A DNA stretch of 64,000 bases from CAIWHR01 sp963816925 (GTDB lineage: Bacteria > Pseudomonadota > Gammaproteobacteria > Burkholderiales > Casimicrobiaceae). Made by a program: the position numbers and the translations under genes. Under the pieces are notes generated by a model. It searched no databases and was not told the DNA's origin. It saw nothing but the letters and a program-made list of their open reading frames with translations. The DNA lies in contig CAWFMY010000001.1 in NCBI GenBank assembly GCA_963816925.1, positions 1 to 64,000 on the forward strand. The letters are read 5' to 3'. Numbering within the stretch: position 1 is the stretch's first letter; each line of letters opens with the position of its first letter. Positions 42,365 to 51,506 of the stretch are shown in pieces.

Positions 42365-43129
42365 ATGAAGATCACCGCGTACGCCCTCACCGATAATCCG
42401 CTGCCGCTCCGCCCATCGCCGGTGTCGCGCGAATGGATGGATCGCATCCCCGATCGCCACGCCTATCGCTGCCTGCCGCTCAACATCGCGAATTCCCACG
42501 GCTGGGAGGTCGCCTCGCCGTGCGCGTTCGAGATCGCGTGGGACGGCGGACCCAACGCCTTCAACCTCAAGGCGCGCGCGCTGGATGGCTTCGCGCACAT
42601 CGATCAATTCGCGCTTTCCCATTTCGCGCACGGGATCGTGACCTTCCAACTGACCTATTTGTTCCGTACGGAGCCCGGCTGGAACCTCTTTGCAACCGGT
42701 CCGACCAACAATCCGAAGGACGGCATCGCCCCGCTTTCGGGGGTGATCGAGACCCATTGGCTGCCCTATCCCTTCACGATGAACTGGAAGATGACGCGCG
42801 CCGGCACCGTGCGGTTCGAGAAGGACGAGCCCGTCTGCATGGTGTTCCCGATCCCCGCCGACACGCTGCCCGAGGTCGAAGTGGACGTGCGCAACCTCGC
42901 CGACAATCGCGAGCTCCAGACACAGGCGGCCGCATGGCGCGACCGCCGCAACGAATTCATGCGCGGCTTCCACGACCGCGACCCGGCCACGCTCAAGGCG
43001 GCATGGCAGCGCTACTACTTTCTCGGCAAGCTGCCCGACGGATCGGAAGCGCCCGACTCGCATCAGAACAAGCTCAAGATCGCCGCACCCGTCGACAACC
43101 GGGGCAAGCAAGTCCTGCCGGAACAATGA
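42365..43129 (+). CDS. DUF6065 family protein
   Basis: 254 residues, intact, without signal peptide or membrane helix. It matches my memory of DUF6065 proteins: MKITAYALTDNPLPLRPSPV, RWMDR-like start, YRCLPLNIANSHGWEVASP, THWLPYPFTMNWKMTR. Function unknown. It is often found with polysaccharide genes. ATG 42365 starts the homology. It is followed after 21 nt by the WbsX-like gene, so both are likely co-transcribed. Confidence 0.75.
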   Translation: MKITAYALTDNPLPLRPSPVSREWMDRIPDRHAYRCLPLNIANSHGWEVASPCAFEIAWDGGPNAFNLKARALDGFAHIDQFALSHFAHGIVTFQLTYLFRTEPGWNLFATGPTNNPKDGIAPLSGVIETHWLPYPFTMNWKMTRAGTVRFEKDEPVCMVFPIPADTLPEVEVDVRNLADNRELQTQAAAWRDRRNEFMRGFHDRDPATLKAAWQRYYFLGKLPDGSEAPDSHQNKLKIAAPVDNRGKQVLPEQ

Positions 43130-43150
43130 CGACACGCGCCGTCCCTCCAC

Positions 43151-44206
43151 GTGGCTGATCCGAAGCTGATCGCGTTCTACCTGCCGCAGTTCCATCCGAT
43201 TCCGGAGAACGACGCGTGGTGGGGCAACGGGTTCACCGAATGGCGCAACGTCGTCCGCGCGCGGCCCAAATTCAAGGGGCATTACCAGCCCCACCTCCCC
43301 GCCGATCTCGGGTTCTACGACCTGCGCGTTCCGGAGACGCGAATCGCGCAGGCGGATCTCGCGCGCGCGCACGGCATCCACGGGTTCTGCTATTACTACT
43401 ACTGGTTCAACGGCCGGCAATTGCTCGAACGCCCGTTGAATGAAGTGTTGAAGTCCGGCCAGCCGGATTTTCCGTTCTGCGTGTGCTGGGCAAACGAGAA
43501 CTGGACCCGGCGCTGGGACGGACAGGACAAGGACATCCTGATCGCGCAGGCGTATTCGCCGGAGGCCGACGGCCGCCTGATCGCGGACCTCGCGCCGCTG
43601 TTCCGCGATCCCCGCTACATCCGCGTCGGCGGGCGCCCGCTGCTCGTCGTGTATCGCGCGAACATGATGCCCGATCCGCGCGCGAGCGCGGCGCGCTTTC
43701 GCGAACAGGCGCGGCGCGAAGGATTCGACGACCTCTATCTCGTGTTCGTGGAGGCCGGCGGCATGGGCTCCCCCGGAACGTGGGGCTTCGACGCCGGCCT
43801 CGAGTTTCCGCCGCACAACCTCGAGCTCGGCGATCTCACGCCGTCGATGGAGATCACCGACCCGCAGTTCCAGGGCAAGGTCTGGGACTACGTCTACAGC
43901 GCCAGGGCGGCGATCGCCCGAAAGCCTCCCGAGTATCGTGTCCACCGCGGCATCATGGCCGGCTGGGACAACACGCCGCGCGTGCCGAACAACAGCAACG
44001 TGTTCGTGAACGCCCATCCGGCGAACTACCAGCGGTGGCTGACGGCGATCCTGGCCGAGACGGTGCGCGCGCATCCGCCCGGCGAGCAGCTCGTGTTCAT
44101 CAATGCATGGAACGAATGGGCGGAAGGCTGCCATCTCGAGCCCGATCTCGCCTTCGGCCATGCGTATCTCGAAGCGACGAAGGCCGCGCTGGATTCGGTG
44201 CGCTGA
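43151..44206 (+). CDS. WbsX-like GH99-type glycan protein
   Basis: 351 residues, intact. It has the WbsX/GH99-like signature: LIAFYLPQFHPIPENDAWWG, GFTEWRNVVRARPKFKGHYQ, FCYYYYWFNGRQLLERPLNE, FCVCWANENWTRRWDG, FINAWNEWAEGCHLEPD. The GH99 fold covers endo-alpha-mannosidases and enzymes of rhamnan or O-antigen synthesis; bacterial WbsX members occur in O-antigen loci. Start is GTG at 43151; no ATG precedes the conserved region. Its exact reaction is unknown. Confidence 0.87.
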   Translation: MADPKLIAFYLPQFHPIPENDAWWGNGFTEWRNVVRARPKFKGHYQPHLPADLGFYDLRVPETRIAQADLARAHGIHGFCYYYYWFNGRQLLERPLNEVLKSGQPDFPFCVCWANENWTRRWDGQDKDILIAQAYSPEADGRLIADLAPLFRDPRYIRVGGRPLLVVYRANMMPDPRASAARFREQARREGFDDLYLVFVEAGGMGSPGTWGFDAGLEFPPHNLELGDLTPSMEITDPQFQGKVWDYVYSARAAIARKPPEYRVHRGIMAGWDNTPRVPNNSNVFVNAHPANYQRWLTAILAETVRAHPPGEQLVFINAWNEWAEGCHLEPDLAFGHAYLEATKAALDSVR

Positions 44207-44372
44207 CTTCACGCGTCACCGGCCTGCCCGCGGGCCATCGAGCTGCATGTCCGGGGGCTTGTTACCGACCCTTCCCGGAGAACAATGCGTGTCGGTTCGC
44301 CCGCGCGGGAGGCGTGCTGGCGATCCGGACGATGCAGTTGCCGGCACGATTCCCGTCGCGACAGGAACGGCC

Positions 44373-44864
44373 ATGACCCGCATTTCACCCGCCATTGCCG
44401 GTCTCGCCGTGTCGCTGCTGGTTTCGGCGACACAGGCAGGTGCAGAAGACACCCAAGCGAAGGGGACGATCGTCTACAGGATGCAGTCGATCCCCATGAA
44501 ATACGCCTACTACGTGATCGGGCCGGACGACGTCGGCAGGAAGACGATTCGCCGGGTGATCCTCTCTTCCACCGACATCGGTTCGAAGATCGCCGCGTGC
44601 AAGTCGATGTCGTGCACGGAAGGGGAAGTGCGCGAAGGCATGAGCGTCGACCTCGTGCCCGGCGGACGAATCGAGTACTGGATCGCGCTCAGCGGACAGT
44701 TCGTCCAGTATTCGGGGACCGAGCCCGCGGCATCGCTGCAGATCACCGCCAACGAGGCAGAGCGCCTGGCCGGCCACTTGAAGTTCGACAGCACCGGGGC
44801 GGGCGGACCGCGGCTCGACATCGAGTTCGACGCCCCTCTCACCAAGGACCTGCGTCCACAATGA
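44373..44864 (+). CDS. Exported protein of unknown function
   Basis: 163 residues. A signal peptide (MTRISPAIAGLAVSLLVSAT, cleavage near AGA) precedes a small beta-rich domain with one disulfide-like pair (KIAACKSMSCTEGEV). I recognise no family. An AGGAA-type ribosome-binding site lies 8 nt before ATG 44373. Its TGA overlaps the ATG of the next gene. The 44207-44372 gap upstream holds nothing recognisable. Confidence 0.65.
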   Translation: MTRISPAIAGLAVSLLVSATQAGAEDTQAKGTIVYRMQSIPMKYAYYVIGPDDVGRKTIRRVILSSTDIGSKIAACKSMSCTEGEVREGMSVDLVPGGRIEYWIALSGQFVQYSGTEPAASLQITANEAERLAGHLKFDSTGAGGPRLDIEFDAPLTKDLRPQ

Positions 44865-46131
44865 ACGCGTGCGAATCGACCGTTGCACGCGCGTATCGCG
44901 TCATGGCGGCCACGCTGGCCGTGCTGTGCATGTGCGGCGTTTCGCCGGCCCCGGCGCAGGACGTGCGCGCGATCCAGATCAGCGAAGCCCGGAAGTCCGA
45001 CGACCGCACGCTCGCGTATCTCGACACGTTCCGGGCCGCGCTGGTCGCCAGATTCGGCGGCGATCCTCTCCTCACGCGGAGGGCGGCATCAACGGGACCG
45101 GGTGCAATCGGGCGAGGTGCACATCGAGAACGTGGTGCTGTCGAACCTGGCGCAGGCGGGATCCTGATCGAGAGGGCGTCGGTGCGGATCTCGGCCGGAT
45201 CGCGCGAATGCGCGGCGCGGCGTCGAAGCTCGTGTGGAGCGAGGTCGAAGGCGACGGCGCTGGTCCCGACGCGGCGCGCCGCGCGCAGTTCCCGTCGAGA
45301 GTTCGTGATGACCAGGAACGGCGCCGGCATGTGACATTCCGACGGCGGGCCGGCAGCAGATCGAAGCAATCGGTGGCGGCGACGCGGATCCCTCGGTATC
45401 CCAATTCCGCCTGTCCGCGGTCACCGACAAGTTCGTGCGCGAGCGCTTTCGCGCCCATCGCACCGGCTCGCAGGGCATCCGGCAGCTACCGCCTCGGTCC
45501 GGTGACGGTGGGCTATTTCGGGGCGCCGTTCAATCGCCTCATCCTCGAATACCAGGTCGCGAGCATGAGCACCGCCGGATTGACGATGGCCTCGTTCGAT
45601 CTCGCGACCGGCGCGCCGCTCGACGTGACCGGCGCCATGGCGGCGGCGCACGCCCAGCGCGAGGAAGCGCGGCGGACGGAATTCGAGGCGGAAAAGGCGG
45701 CCCGGCAACGGAACCTCGTCAAGGAAGTGCCGGCGACGCTCGCGCTGTTGCGCAAGGACATCGGCACTGCGCGCCTGATGGCCGTGTGGATCAAGCGCGA
45801 CAAGATCACGTTCGTGCAGGGCGACAAGGTCATCGTCGACTACGACCAGCGCGGCCGCTTCAGCCGGCGGCCGGACGCCTACGACAGCGTCTGGCTCTGC
45901 ACCGGAGGATTCGACGACCGCGAGGTCGACTGGAACAATTTCGCGGCGCTGATCGAGGCAGCGATGCGCGCACGCAATCTCGACGAAGAGGACCGGGATT
46001 ACGCGGAGATCGCGATCGAGCGCCCGCGCGATTGCGTGCCGACAACCATCGAGATCAAGTTCGGCAACTACAAATCGCCGCAGCCGAGGGTCACGTTCGA
46101 TGCCGCCGGCCGCCTTGTGAAGTCGCGGTAA
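44861..46131 (+). pseudogene. Exported protein of unknown function, many frame changes
   Basis: About 420 codons in total. The N-terminus (MNACESTVARAYRVMAATLA, signal peptide, cleavage near AQD) runs to about 45090. Then pieces read through three frames: ending HIENVVLSNLAQAG; a middle region; DKFVRERFRAHRTGSQG; and from about 45483 a clean C-terminal half (SYRLGPVTVGYFGAPFNRLI to the stop at 46131). At least four or five frame changes lie between 45090 and 45483. This density is higher than elsewhere in the window, so the gene may be truly decayed, but sequencing errors are equally possible. No family recognised. ATG overlaps the previous stop, so it is the second gene of a pair. Confidence 0.6.
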
Positions 46132-46155
46132 GAGGACGGCGAACTCGAGGTTGGG

Positions 46156-47440
46156 CTAGGTCCGCGCGACGGCGAACGCCTTCTCCGCCAGCGAAACAGT
46201 CGTCGCGATGTCGTCCGCGGTGTGCGCCGCCGACACGAAGCCCGCCTCGAATGCCGAGGGCGCGAAGTAGATGCCCGCATCCAGCATTGCGTGGAAGAAC
46301 TTGTTGAAGCGCGCCTTGTCCCCGGCCATCACCGTGTCGTAGGTGTCCGGCACGCGGTCGGCGAAATAGATCCCGAACATCCCGCCGACCGACTGCGCCG
46401 AGAACGAAACGCCGGCGCGCTTCGCGGCGGCAGCGAGGCCGTCGGTAAGTGACTTCGTCGTGACCGCCAGCCTGTCGTAGAACCCCGGCGCCTCGATTTC
46501 CTTCAGCGTCGCGAGCCCCGCGGCGACCGCGACCGGATTGCCGGAGAGTGTCCCCGCCTGGTAGACGGGACCGAGCGGTGCGATCTTTTCCATGATCGCG
46601 CGCTTGCCGCCGAACGCGCCGACCGGCATTCCGCCGCCGATCACCTTGCCGAGCGTGGTCAGGTCCGGCGTCACGCCGACCAGGCCTTGCACGCCGCTTC
46701 GGATGCACGCGGAAGCCCGTCATCACCTCGTCGAAAATCAGCACCGCGCCGTACTTGTCGCACACCGCGCGCAACCCCTGCAGAAAACCGGCCCGCGGCA
46801 CGATCAGGTTCATGTTGCCGACGATCGGCTCGACGATGATGCACGCGATGTCGGCGCCGCCCTGCGCGAACGCGGCCTCGACCGCCGCAAGATCGTTGTA
46901 CGGCAGCACGACCGTCTCGTTGGCAATCGCGGGCGGCACGCCGGCGGACGACGGCTGTCCGAAGGTCAGCGCGCCGGAGCCCGCCTTCACGAGCAGGCTG
47001 TCGCCGTGGCCGTGATAGCAGCCTTCGAACTTCACGATCTTGCTGCGGCCGGTGAAGCCACGCGCGAGCCGCAGCGCCGACATCGTCGCCTCGGTGCCCG
47101 ACGAGACGAGCCGCACCATCTCGATCGACGGCAGGAGGCGGCACAGCGTCTCGGCCATCTCGACCTCGATTTCCGTCGGCGCGCCGAACGACAGGCCCTT
47201 GGGCGCGATGTCGACGACGGCTTTCACGACCGCCGGATGCGCGTGGCCGAGAATGGCCGGCCCCCACGAGCCGACGTAGTCGATGTAGCGCTTGCCGTCG
47301 GCGTCCCACAAATAGGCGCCCTGCCCGCGCTCGAAGAATCGCGGCGTGCCGCCGACGGAACGGAACGCGCGGACGGGAGAATTGACTCCGGCGGGAATGG
47401 TGCGCTGGGCGCGGGCGAAGAGTTCGTCGTTGCGGCTCAT
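46156..47440 (-). CDS. hemL: Glutamate-1-semialdehyde 2,1-aminomutase
   Basis: Makes 5-aminolevulinate from glutamate-1-semialdehyde, the second step of the C5 route to haem. The protein has VRLVSSGTEATMSALRLARG, EGCYHGHGDSLLVKAGSGA, IFDEVMTGFRV and, after the frame change near 46697, TTLGKVIGGGMPVGAFGG with the PLP lysine. One extra base at that point; the repaired length of about 427 residues is normal. It is preceded by a tandem 60-bp linker repeat (47441-47560), in the same direction as thiE. An extended N-terminus through the linker is stopped by a TAG at 47458. Confidence 0.93.
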
Positions 47441-47560
47441 TGGATCACCTTCGCGCTACGCGCTTCGGTATTCGCCCTTGGGGCGGCCCGGCGGGCTCAT
47501 TGGATCACCTTCGCGCTGCGCGCTTCGGTATTCGCCCTTGGGGCGGCCCGGCGGGCTCAT
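47441..47560 (-). repeat. Two tandem 60-bp linker units before hemL
   Basis: Two 60-bp units (47560-47501 and 47500-47441) differ by one base. Each begins with ATG and reads MSPPGRPKGEYRSA, then QREGDP. The first ATG overlaps the thiE stop (ATGA) and the second unit ends exactly at the hemL ATG, in frame with it. The single difference turns CAG into TAG in the second unit, giving a 34-codon frame that stops before hemL. The core GGGCCGCCCCAAGG is shared with the linker at 20231-20335. Confidence 0.8.
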
Positions 47561-48256
47561 GGGGCGTGCATCGGATTGTTGGAAAAGGGAACGGGCGGAA
47601 ACGCGTTGGCGATCGCGCGCGCCGCCGCTTCGACATCGGGCGCATCGAACACCGCGGTGATCACGGCGACGGCATTGGCCCCGGCACGAACCAGCACGGC
47701 CGCATTGCCAACGTCGATGCCGCCGATGGCGACGACCGGCACGCCGAGTGCGCGCGCGGGCCCGAGCATATCGACGTCCGCGCGCCGTGCGCCCGGCTTG
47801 ACCGTCGACGGGAAGAAACTGCCGAGCGCGACGTAATCCGCGCCGGCGGCGACTGCGGCTTGCGCACGCGCCAGATCGTTGTAGCAGGACGCGCCGACGA
47901 TCCGGTCCGGACCGACGATCGCGCGCGCGGCGCCGATGCCCGCGTCGTCCTCGCCGACGTGGACGCCGTCGGCGCCCGCCTCCACGGCAAGGTTCGCGTC
48001 GTCGTTGACGATGAAGCAGCCCGCCGCGAATCGCCTGCACGCGCGCGAGCGCCAATGCCTGCGCGCGCTTCAATGCGGCGTCGGCCGCCTTGTTGCGGTA
48101 CTGGATGACCGCGGCGCCGCCGGCAAGGGCGGCTGCGACGCGCGCCGCGAGGTCCGCCGTATCCGCGAGATCCGGCGTGACGGCGTAGAGGCCCGCGATG
48201 CGCTGCGCCCTCACGCGACGCCGCGCCGTCGCGTCGTCAGTGCGTGCTGCCGGCAT
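47557..48256 (-). CDS. thiE: Thiamine phosphate synthase
   Basis: Joins hydroxymethylpyrimidine diphosphate and thiazole phosphate to thiamine phosphate. The TIM-barrel motifs GLYAVTPDL, AVIQYRNKAAD, and after the frame change near 48030 GADGVHVGEDDAG, VALGSFFPSTVK and VAIGGIDVGNAAVL are present. One extra base; repaired length about 232 residues, close to the family norm. It overlaps thiD by 20 nt, so the two steps are co-expressed. The stop lies in the linker repeat. Confidence 0.9.
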
Positions 48257-49133
48257 CGGCGGCGCGCGGTGATTCGGCTTCGCCGGCAGGCGCGTTCGAA
48301 TCCTCGCGTGCCCAGAACAGGCGATCGGGCAGGAACTGGCCCATGCCCGGGCGATACGCCTTCTTGAGCGCGTGCCAGGTGTAGTCCTGCGCCTCGCGCA
48401 CGGCCTCCGGCAATTCGAGACCGTTGGCGAGCATCGCCGCGATCGCGGAGGCCAGCGTGCAGCCCGACCCGTGGTAGCTTCCGGACAGGCGCGCCCACGA
48501 ATCGGTGCGCACGACGCCGTCCTTGCCGTAGAGCGTGTTGATCACCTGCGGCGTCTGCTCGTGCGTGCCGGTGACGAGCACGTACTCGGCGCCTTGCTCG
48601 ATCAGCTTCGCGGCGCACGCGGCAAGCGAGGATTCCTCGTCGTCGTCGACTTCGGCGAGGCGGCGGACTTCGAGGCTGTTCGGCGTGAGGATCGTCGTCT
48701 GCGGCAGCAGGAGCTCGCGCATCGCGTGAAGCATGTCCTCGGTCGCGAACTCGTCGCCGCGGCCCGAGGCCAGCACCGGATCGAGGATCAGCGGCACGTC
48801 GGGATAGTCGGAGACGATCTCGGCGATCGCGGCGATGATCTCGACGCTGCCCAGCACGCCGATCTTGAACGCGTCGACCGGCATGTCCTCGAGCAGGCAC
48901 CGCGCCTGGTCGGCGACCCACTCGGCATCGAGCGCCTGGATGCCGTCGACGCCGAGCGTGTCCTGCACGGTGATCGCGGTCACCACCGACAGCGGGTGGC
49001 ATCCCATGCTCGCGAGCGTGAGGATGTCGGCCTGCAGACCGGCGCCGCCGGACGGATCCGATGCCGCGAACGTGAGCACGAGCGGCGGGAATTCGTTGTC
49101 GTTGTCGGGGGGCATGTCGCGCAATCGGGACAT
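48237..49133 (-). CDS. thiD: HMP/HMP-P kinase
   Basis: Phosphorylates hydroxymethylpyrimidine twice for thiamine synthesis. Ribokinase-like fold with FAASDPSGGAGLQADI, DAFKIGVLG, LILDPVLASGRGDE and the anion-hole SGSYHGSGCTLASAIAAML. 298 residues, intact, with a short acidic tail. Start at 49133 or the ATG six codons later. Divergent from the rubredoxin gene, with a gap of 100 nt. Confidence 0.92.
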   Translation of the reverse strand: MSRLRDMPPDNDNEFPPLVLTFAASDPSGGAGLQADILTLASMGCHPLSVVTAITVQDTLGVDGIQALDAEWVADQARCLLEDMPVDAFKIGVLGSVEIIAAIAEIVSDYPDVPLILDPVLASGRGDEFATEDMLHAMRELLLPQTTILTPNSLEVRRLAEVDDDEESSLAACAAKLIEQGAEYVLVTGTHEQTPQVINTLYGKDGVVRTDSWARLSGSYHGSGCTLASAIAAMLANGLELPEAVREAQDYTWHALKKAYRPGMGQFLPDRLFWAREDSNAPAGEAESPRAADAGSTH

Positions 49134-49192
49134 TCGGCGCGCGGGATCAACAAAGATAAGCGGCCGCGACGGTCGCGCAAGGCGCGCGGAGC

Positions 49193-49201
49193 TTGCTAGA
49201 A
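49193..49201 (+). promoter_or_regulatory. Extended -10 promoter of the rubredoxin gene
   Basis: TTGCTAGAA followed by TT gives an extended -10 (TGCTAGAAT) 33 nt before the rubredoxin ATG. No good -35 is visible. A nearly identical TGCTAGAAT lies at the edge of the dispersed repeat upstream of the GT9 gene. Confidence 0.4.
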
Positions 49202-49233
49202 TTGAGCGATTTTACTCCAACAATCGCCCCCTC

Positions 49234-49398
49234 ATGAAAAAGTACATGTGCCTGATCTGCGGCTGGATCTACGACGAAGCCGCCGGCGCCCCGGACGAGG
49301 GCATCGCGCCGGGCACGAAATGGGAGGACGTGCCGCCCAACTGGACCTGCCCCGAGTGCGGTGCGCGCAAGGAAGACTTCGAGATGGTGGAGTTCTGA
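49234..49398 (+). CDS. Rubredoxin
   Basis: 54-residue iron protein with both CxxC knuckles (CLIC at 6-9, CPEC at 39-42) and the conserved GWIYDEAAGAPDEGIAPGT and WEDVPPNWTCPECG. It carries one electron for oxidoreductases in the cytoplasm. ATG 49234 gives the classical length. It is divergent from thiD, an arrangement frequent in betaproteobacteria. The following glyoxalase gene lies 33 nt on. Confidence 0.97.
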   Translation: MKKYMCLICGWIYDEAAGAPDEGIAPGTKWEDVPPNWTCPECGARKEDFEMVEF

Positions 49399-49431
49399 GG
49401 CTCGTTCGTTGACACGAAAAGAGACATTTCC

Positions 49432-49821
49432 ATGAAAATCCTGCACACGATGATCCGCGTCGGCGACCTCCAGCGGTCGATCGATTTCTACACCGGCGTG
49501 ATGGGGATGGAGCTCCTGCGCACGTCGGATCGCCCCGAGCAGAAGTACAAGCTCGCGTTTGTCGGCTACGGCGACGAAAGCAAGGGCGCGGTCCTCGAGC
49601 TCACCTACAACTACGGCGTCGACAAGTACGACATCGGCGCCGGATTCGGCCACATCGCGATCGCCGTGCCGGATGTGGCGGCGGCATGCGCCGCCGTGAA
49701 ACAGAAGGGAGGGACCGTCACGCGCGAGGCTGGACCGGTCAAAGGCGGGACGACGGTGATCGCGTTCGTTGCCGACCCCGATGGCTACAAGATTGAATTG
49801 ATCGAGACGTCGAAGCGGTAG
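49432..49821 (+). CDS. gloA: Lactoylglutathione lyase (glyoxalase I)
   Basis: 129 residues. Converts the hemithioacetal of methylglyoxal and glutathione to S-lactoylglutathione. The four metal ligands expected for the bacterial Ni-type enzyme are present: His5, Glu56, His74 and Glu122. Conserved blocks MIRVGDLQRSIDFYTGVMGM and GFGHIAIAVPD are clear. It converges on the sco gene, 19 nt apart. Confidence 0.95.
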   Translation: MKILHTMIRVGDLQRSIDFYTGVMGMELLRTSDRPEQKYKLAFVGYGDESKGAVLELTYNYGVDKYDIGAGFGHIAIAVPDVAAACAAVKQKGGTVTREAGPVKGGTTVIAFVADPDGYKIELIETSKR

Positions 49822-49840
49822 CTCGAAGCCGCCGGCGCGC

Positions 49841-50434
49841 CTACCCCGGCGACTTCAGCAATGCCTTGATGTCGTGCGCGAACACGTCGGCGCCCTGCCC
49901 GTACCCGACGTAGACCCGCAGCTTGCCGTTCGGGTCGAAGATGAACGTTCCGGCCGAATGGTCCATCGTGTACGTGCCCGGCGTCTGGCCCGGCCGCTTC
50001 TGGTAGACGACCTTGAATTCCTTGGCCGTGCGGGCCGTCGCGTCGGCGTCGCCGTACAGGCCCATGAAGCGCGGGTCGAACGCCGGCACGTAATTCTTGA
50101 GCAGCGCCGGCGTGTCGCGCTCCGGATCGATGGTGACGAACAGCACCTGCACTCGCTCGGCATCGGGCCCGAGTCGCTTCATCGCCTCGGCCAGCTCCGC
50201 AAGCGTGGTCGGGCAGAAATCCGGGCACTGCGTGTAGCCGAAGAACAGGACGACGGCCTTGCCGCGGTAATCGGCGAGCGTGCGCGGCGTGCCGTTGTGG
50301 TCGACGAGCTTGAAATCGTGGCCGAACGACGTGCCCGTGACATCGGACGCCATGAACTTCGGCGCCTCGGGCCCGCAGGCGACGGCCGCGAACGCGGCCA
50401 GAAGAACAAGCGTGAATCGCGCGATCACGCGCAT
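49841..50434 (-). CDS. SCO1/SenC copper chaperone
   Basis: 197 residues. Helps load copper into the CuA site of cytochrome oxidase subunit II. Lipobox AVAC at residue 20 predicts anchoring to the membrane. Thioredoxin fold with the copper-binding CPDFC (Cys70, Cys74) in FGYTQCPDFCPTTLAELAEA, VLFVTIDPERDTPALLKNYV, and the metal His in YTMDHSAGTFIFD. ATG 50434 overlaps the ctaB stop. Intact. It ends the cox cluster. Confidence 0.93.
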   Translation of the reverse strand: MRVIARFTLVLLAAFAAVACGPEAPKFMASDVTGTSFGHDFKLVDHNGTPRTLADYRGKAVVLFFGYTQCPDFCPTTLAELAEAMKRLGPDAERVQVLFVTIDPERDTPALLKNYVPAFDPRFMGLYGDADATARTAKEFKVVYQKRPGQTPGTYTMDHSAGTFIFDPNGKLRVYVGYGQGADVFAHDIKALLKSPG

Positions 50435-51315
50435 CAGCGAAGATAGTGGTCGACGAGCAGCACCGAGAACAGCGCCGCCAGGTACCACACCGAATACTTG
50501 AACGTCGCGCGCGCCAGTTCGACGCTGTAGTCGCGATAGAGCTGCACGGCGTACAACAGGAAGAGCCCGCCCAGCGCGAGCGCGCCGGCGAGGTAGACGA
50601 GGCCGCTCATCCGCGCCGCGTACGGCAGCAGCGTGACCGCGATCAGCGCGACCGAGTACAGCACGATCATCAGCTGCGTGTAGCGGCGCCCGTGCGTCAC
50701 CGGCAGCATCGGCAGCCCCGCCTTCGCGTAGTCCTGCGCGCGATACAGCGCGAGCGACCAGAAGTGCGGCGGCGTCCAGACGAAGATGATGAGGAAGAGC
50801 AGCAGCGCCTCGGGCGCGACGTCGTTGGTGACCGCCGCCCAGCCCAGCACCGGCGGCATCGCGCCGGACGCGCCGCCGATCACGATGTTCTGCGGCGTCG
50901 CGGGCTTCAGCAGCACGGTGTACACGATCGCATAGCCGACGAACGTCGCGAGCGTGAGCCACATCGTCAGCGGATTCACGAAGCGGTACAGAACGAACAG
51001 GCCGACGCCGCCGACAACCGAAGCGAACACCAGTGTCGACAGCGACGAGAGCTCACCCGCGGGCAGCGGCCGGCGGCGCGTGCGCGCCATCAGCGCATCG
51101 ATCTTCTGCTCGACGAGGCAATTGATCGCCGCCGCGGCGCCCGCGACAAGTGCGATGCCGAGGGTGCCGAACACGACGGGCGCGGCCGGCGGCAGGCCCG
51201 GCACCGCGAGAAACATCCCGATCATCGCGACGAAGACGATCAGCGACACCACGCGCGGCTTGGTCAGCGCGAGAAATTGCCGGAACCGGCTTTCGGTCAG
51301 GGCGAGCGTGTTCAT
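50434..51315 (-). CDS. ctaB: Protohaem IX farnesyltransferase
   Basis: 293 residues, intact. Makes haem O from haem B for the terminal oxidase. Eight to nine membrane helices and the prenyltransferase motif NCLVEQKIDALMARTRRRPL (DxxMxRTxxRP). Second conserved part VWTPPHFWSLALYRAQDYAK. Preceded in minus-strand order by a dispersed repeat rather than by ctaA, which usually lies upstream of ctaB. Confidence 0.95.
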   Translation of the reverse strand: MNTLALTESRFRQFLALTKPRVVSLIVFVAMIGMFLAVPGLPPAAPVVFGTLGIALVAGAAAAINCLVEQKIDALMARTRRRPLPAGELSSLSTLVFASVVGGVGLFVLYRFVNPLTMWLTLATFVGYAIVYTVLLKPATPQNIVIGGASGAMPPVLGWAAVTNDVAPEALLLFLIIFVWTPPHFWSLALYRAQDYAKAGLPMLPVTHGRRYTQLMIVLYSVALIAVTLLPYAARMSGLVYLAGALALGGLFLLYAVQLYRDYSVELARATFKYSVWYLAALFSVLLVDHYLR

Positions 51316-51386
51316 TGGAAGGCCTGGCGCCAGCGCGCGCGAATGGACTGGCAAAACGATAATTTTACCATCGGCGGCGCCCGTCG

Positions 51387-51506
51387 CGGCCTCCCGCAGC
51401 TCAGTGAATCGTCGCGCCGAGGGGTCGGCCTCATGCGTCGACTCGCGTTCGCTCGCTCCCCCTGGCGCTTTGCGCCGGGGCCCCGCTCGCCGCTCGCTCC
51501 GCTAGC
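51387..51506. repeat. Dispersed repeat, copy 2
   Basis: Second copy of the repeat at 5903-6031, with the same order of blocks (CGGCCTCC, GAATCG, GGGTCGGCC, CGACTCGCGTT, GCTCGCTCCCCCTGGCGC, GCTCGCCGCTCGC). GGCGC-TTT-GCGCC in the middle can form a hairpin. It fills the gap between ctaB and the thioredoxin-like gene, the usual position of ctaA. The TAG stop of the upstream gene lies at its edge. Confidence 0.75.
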
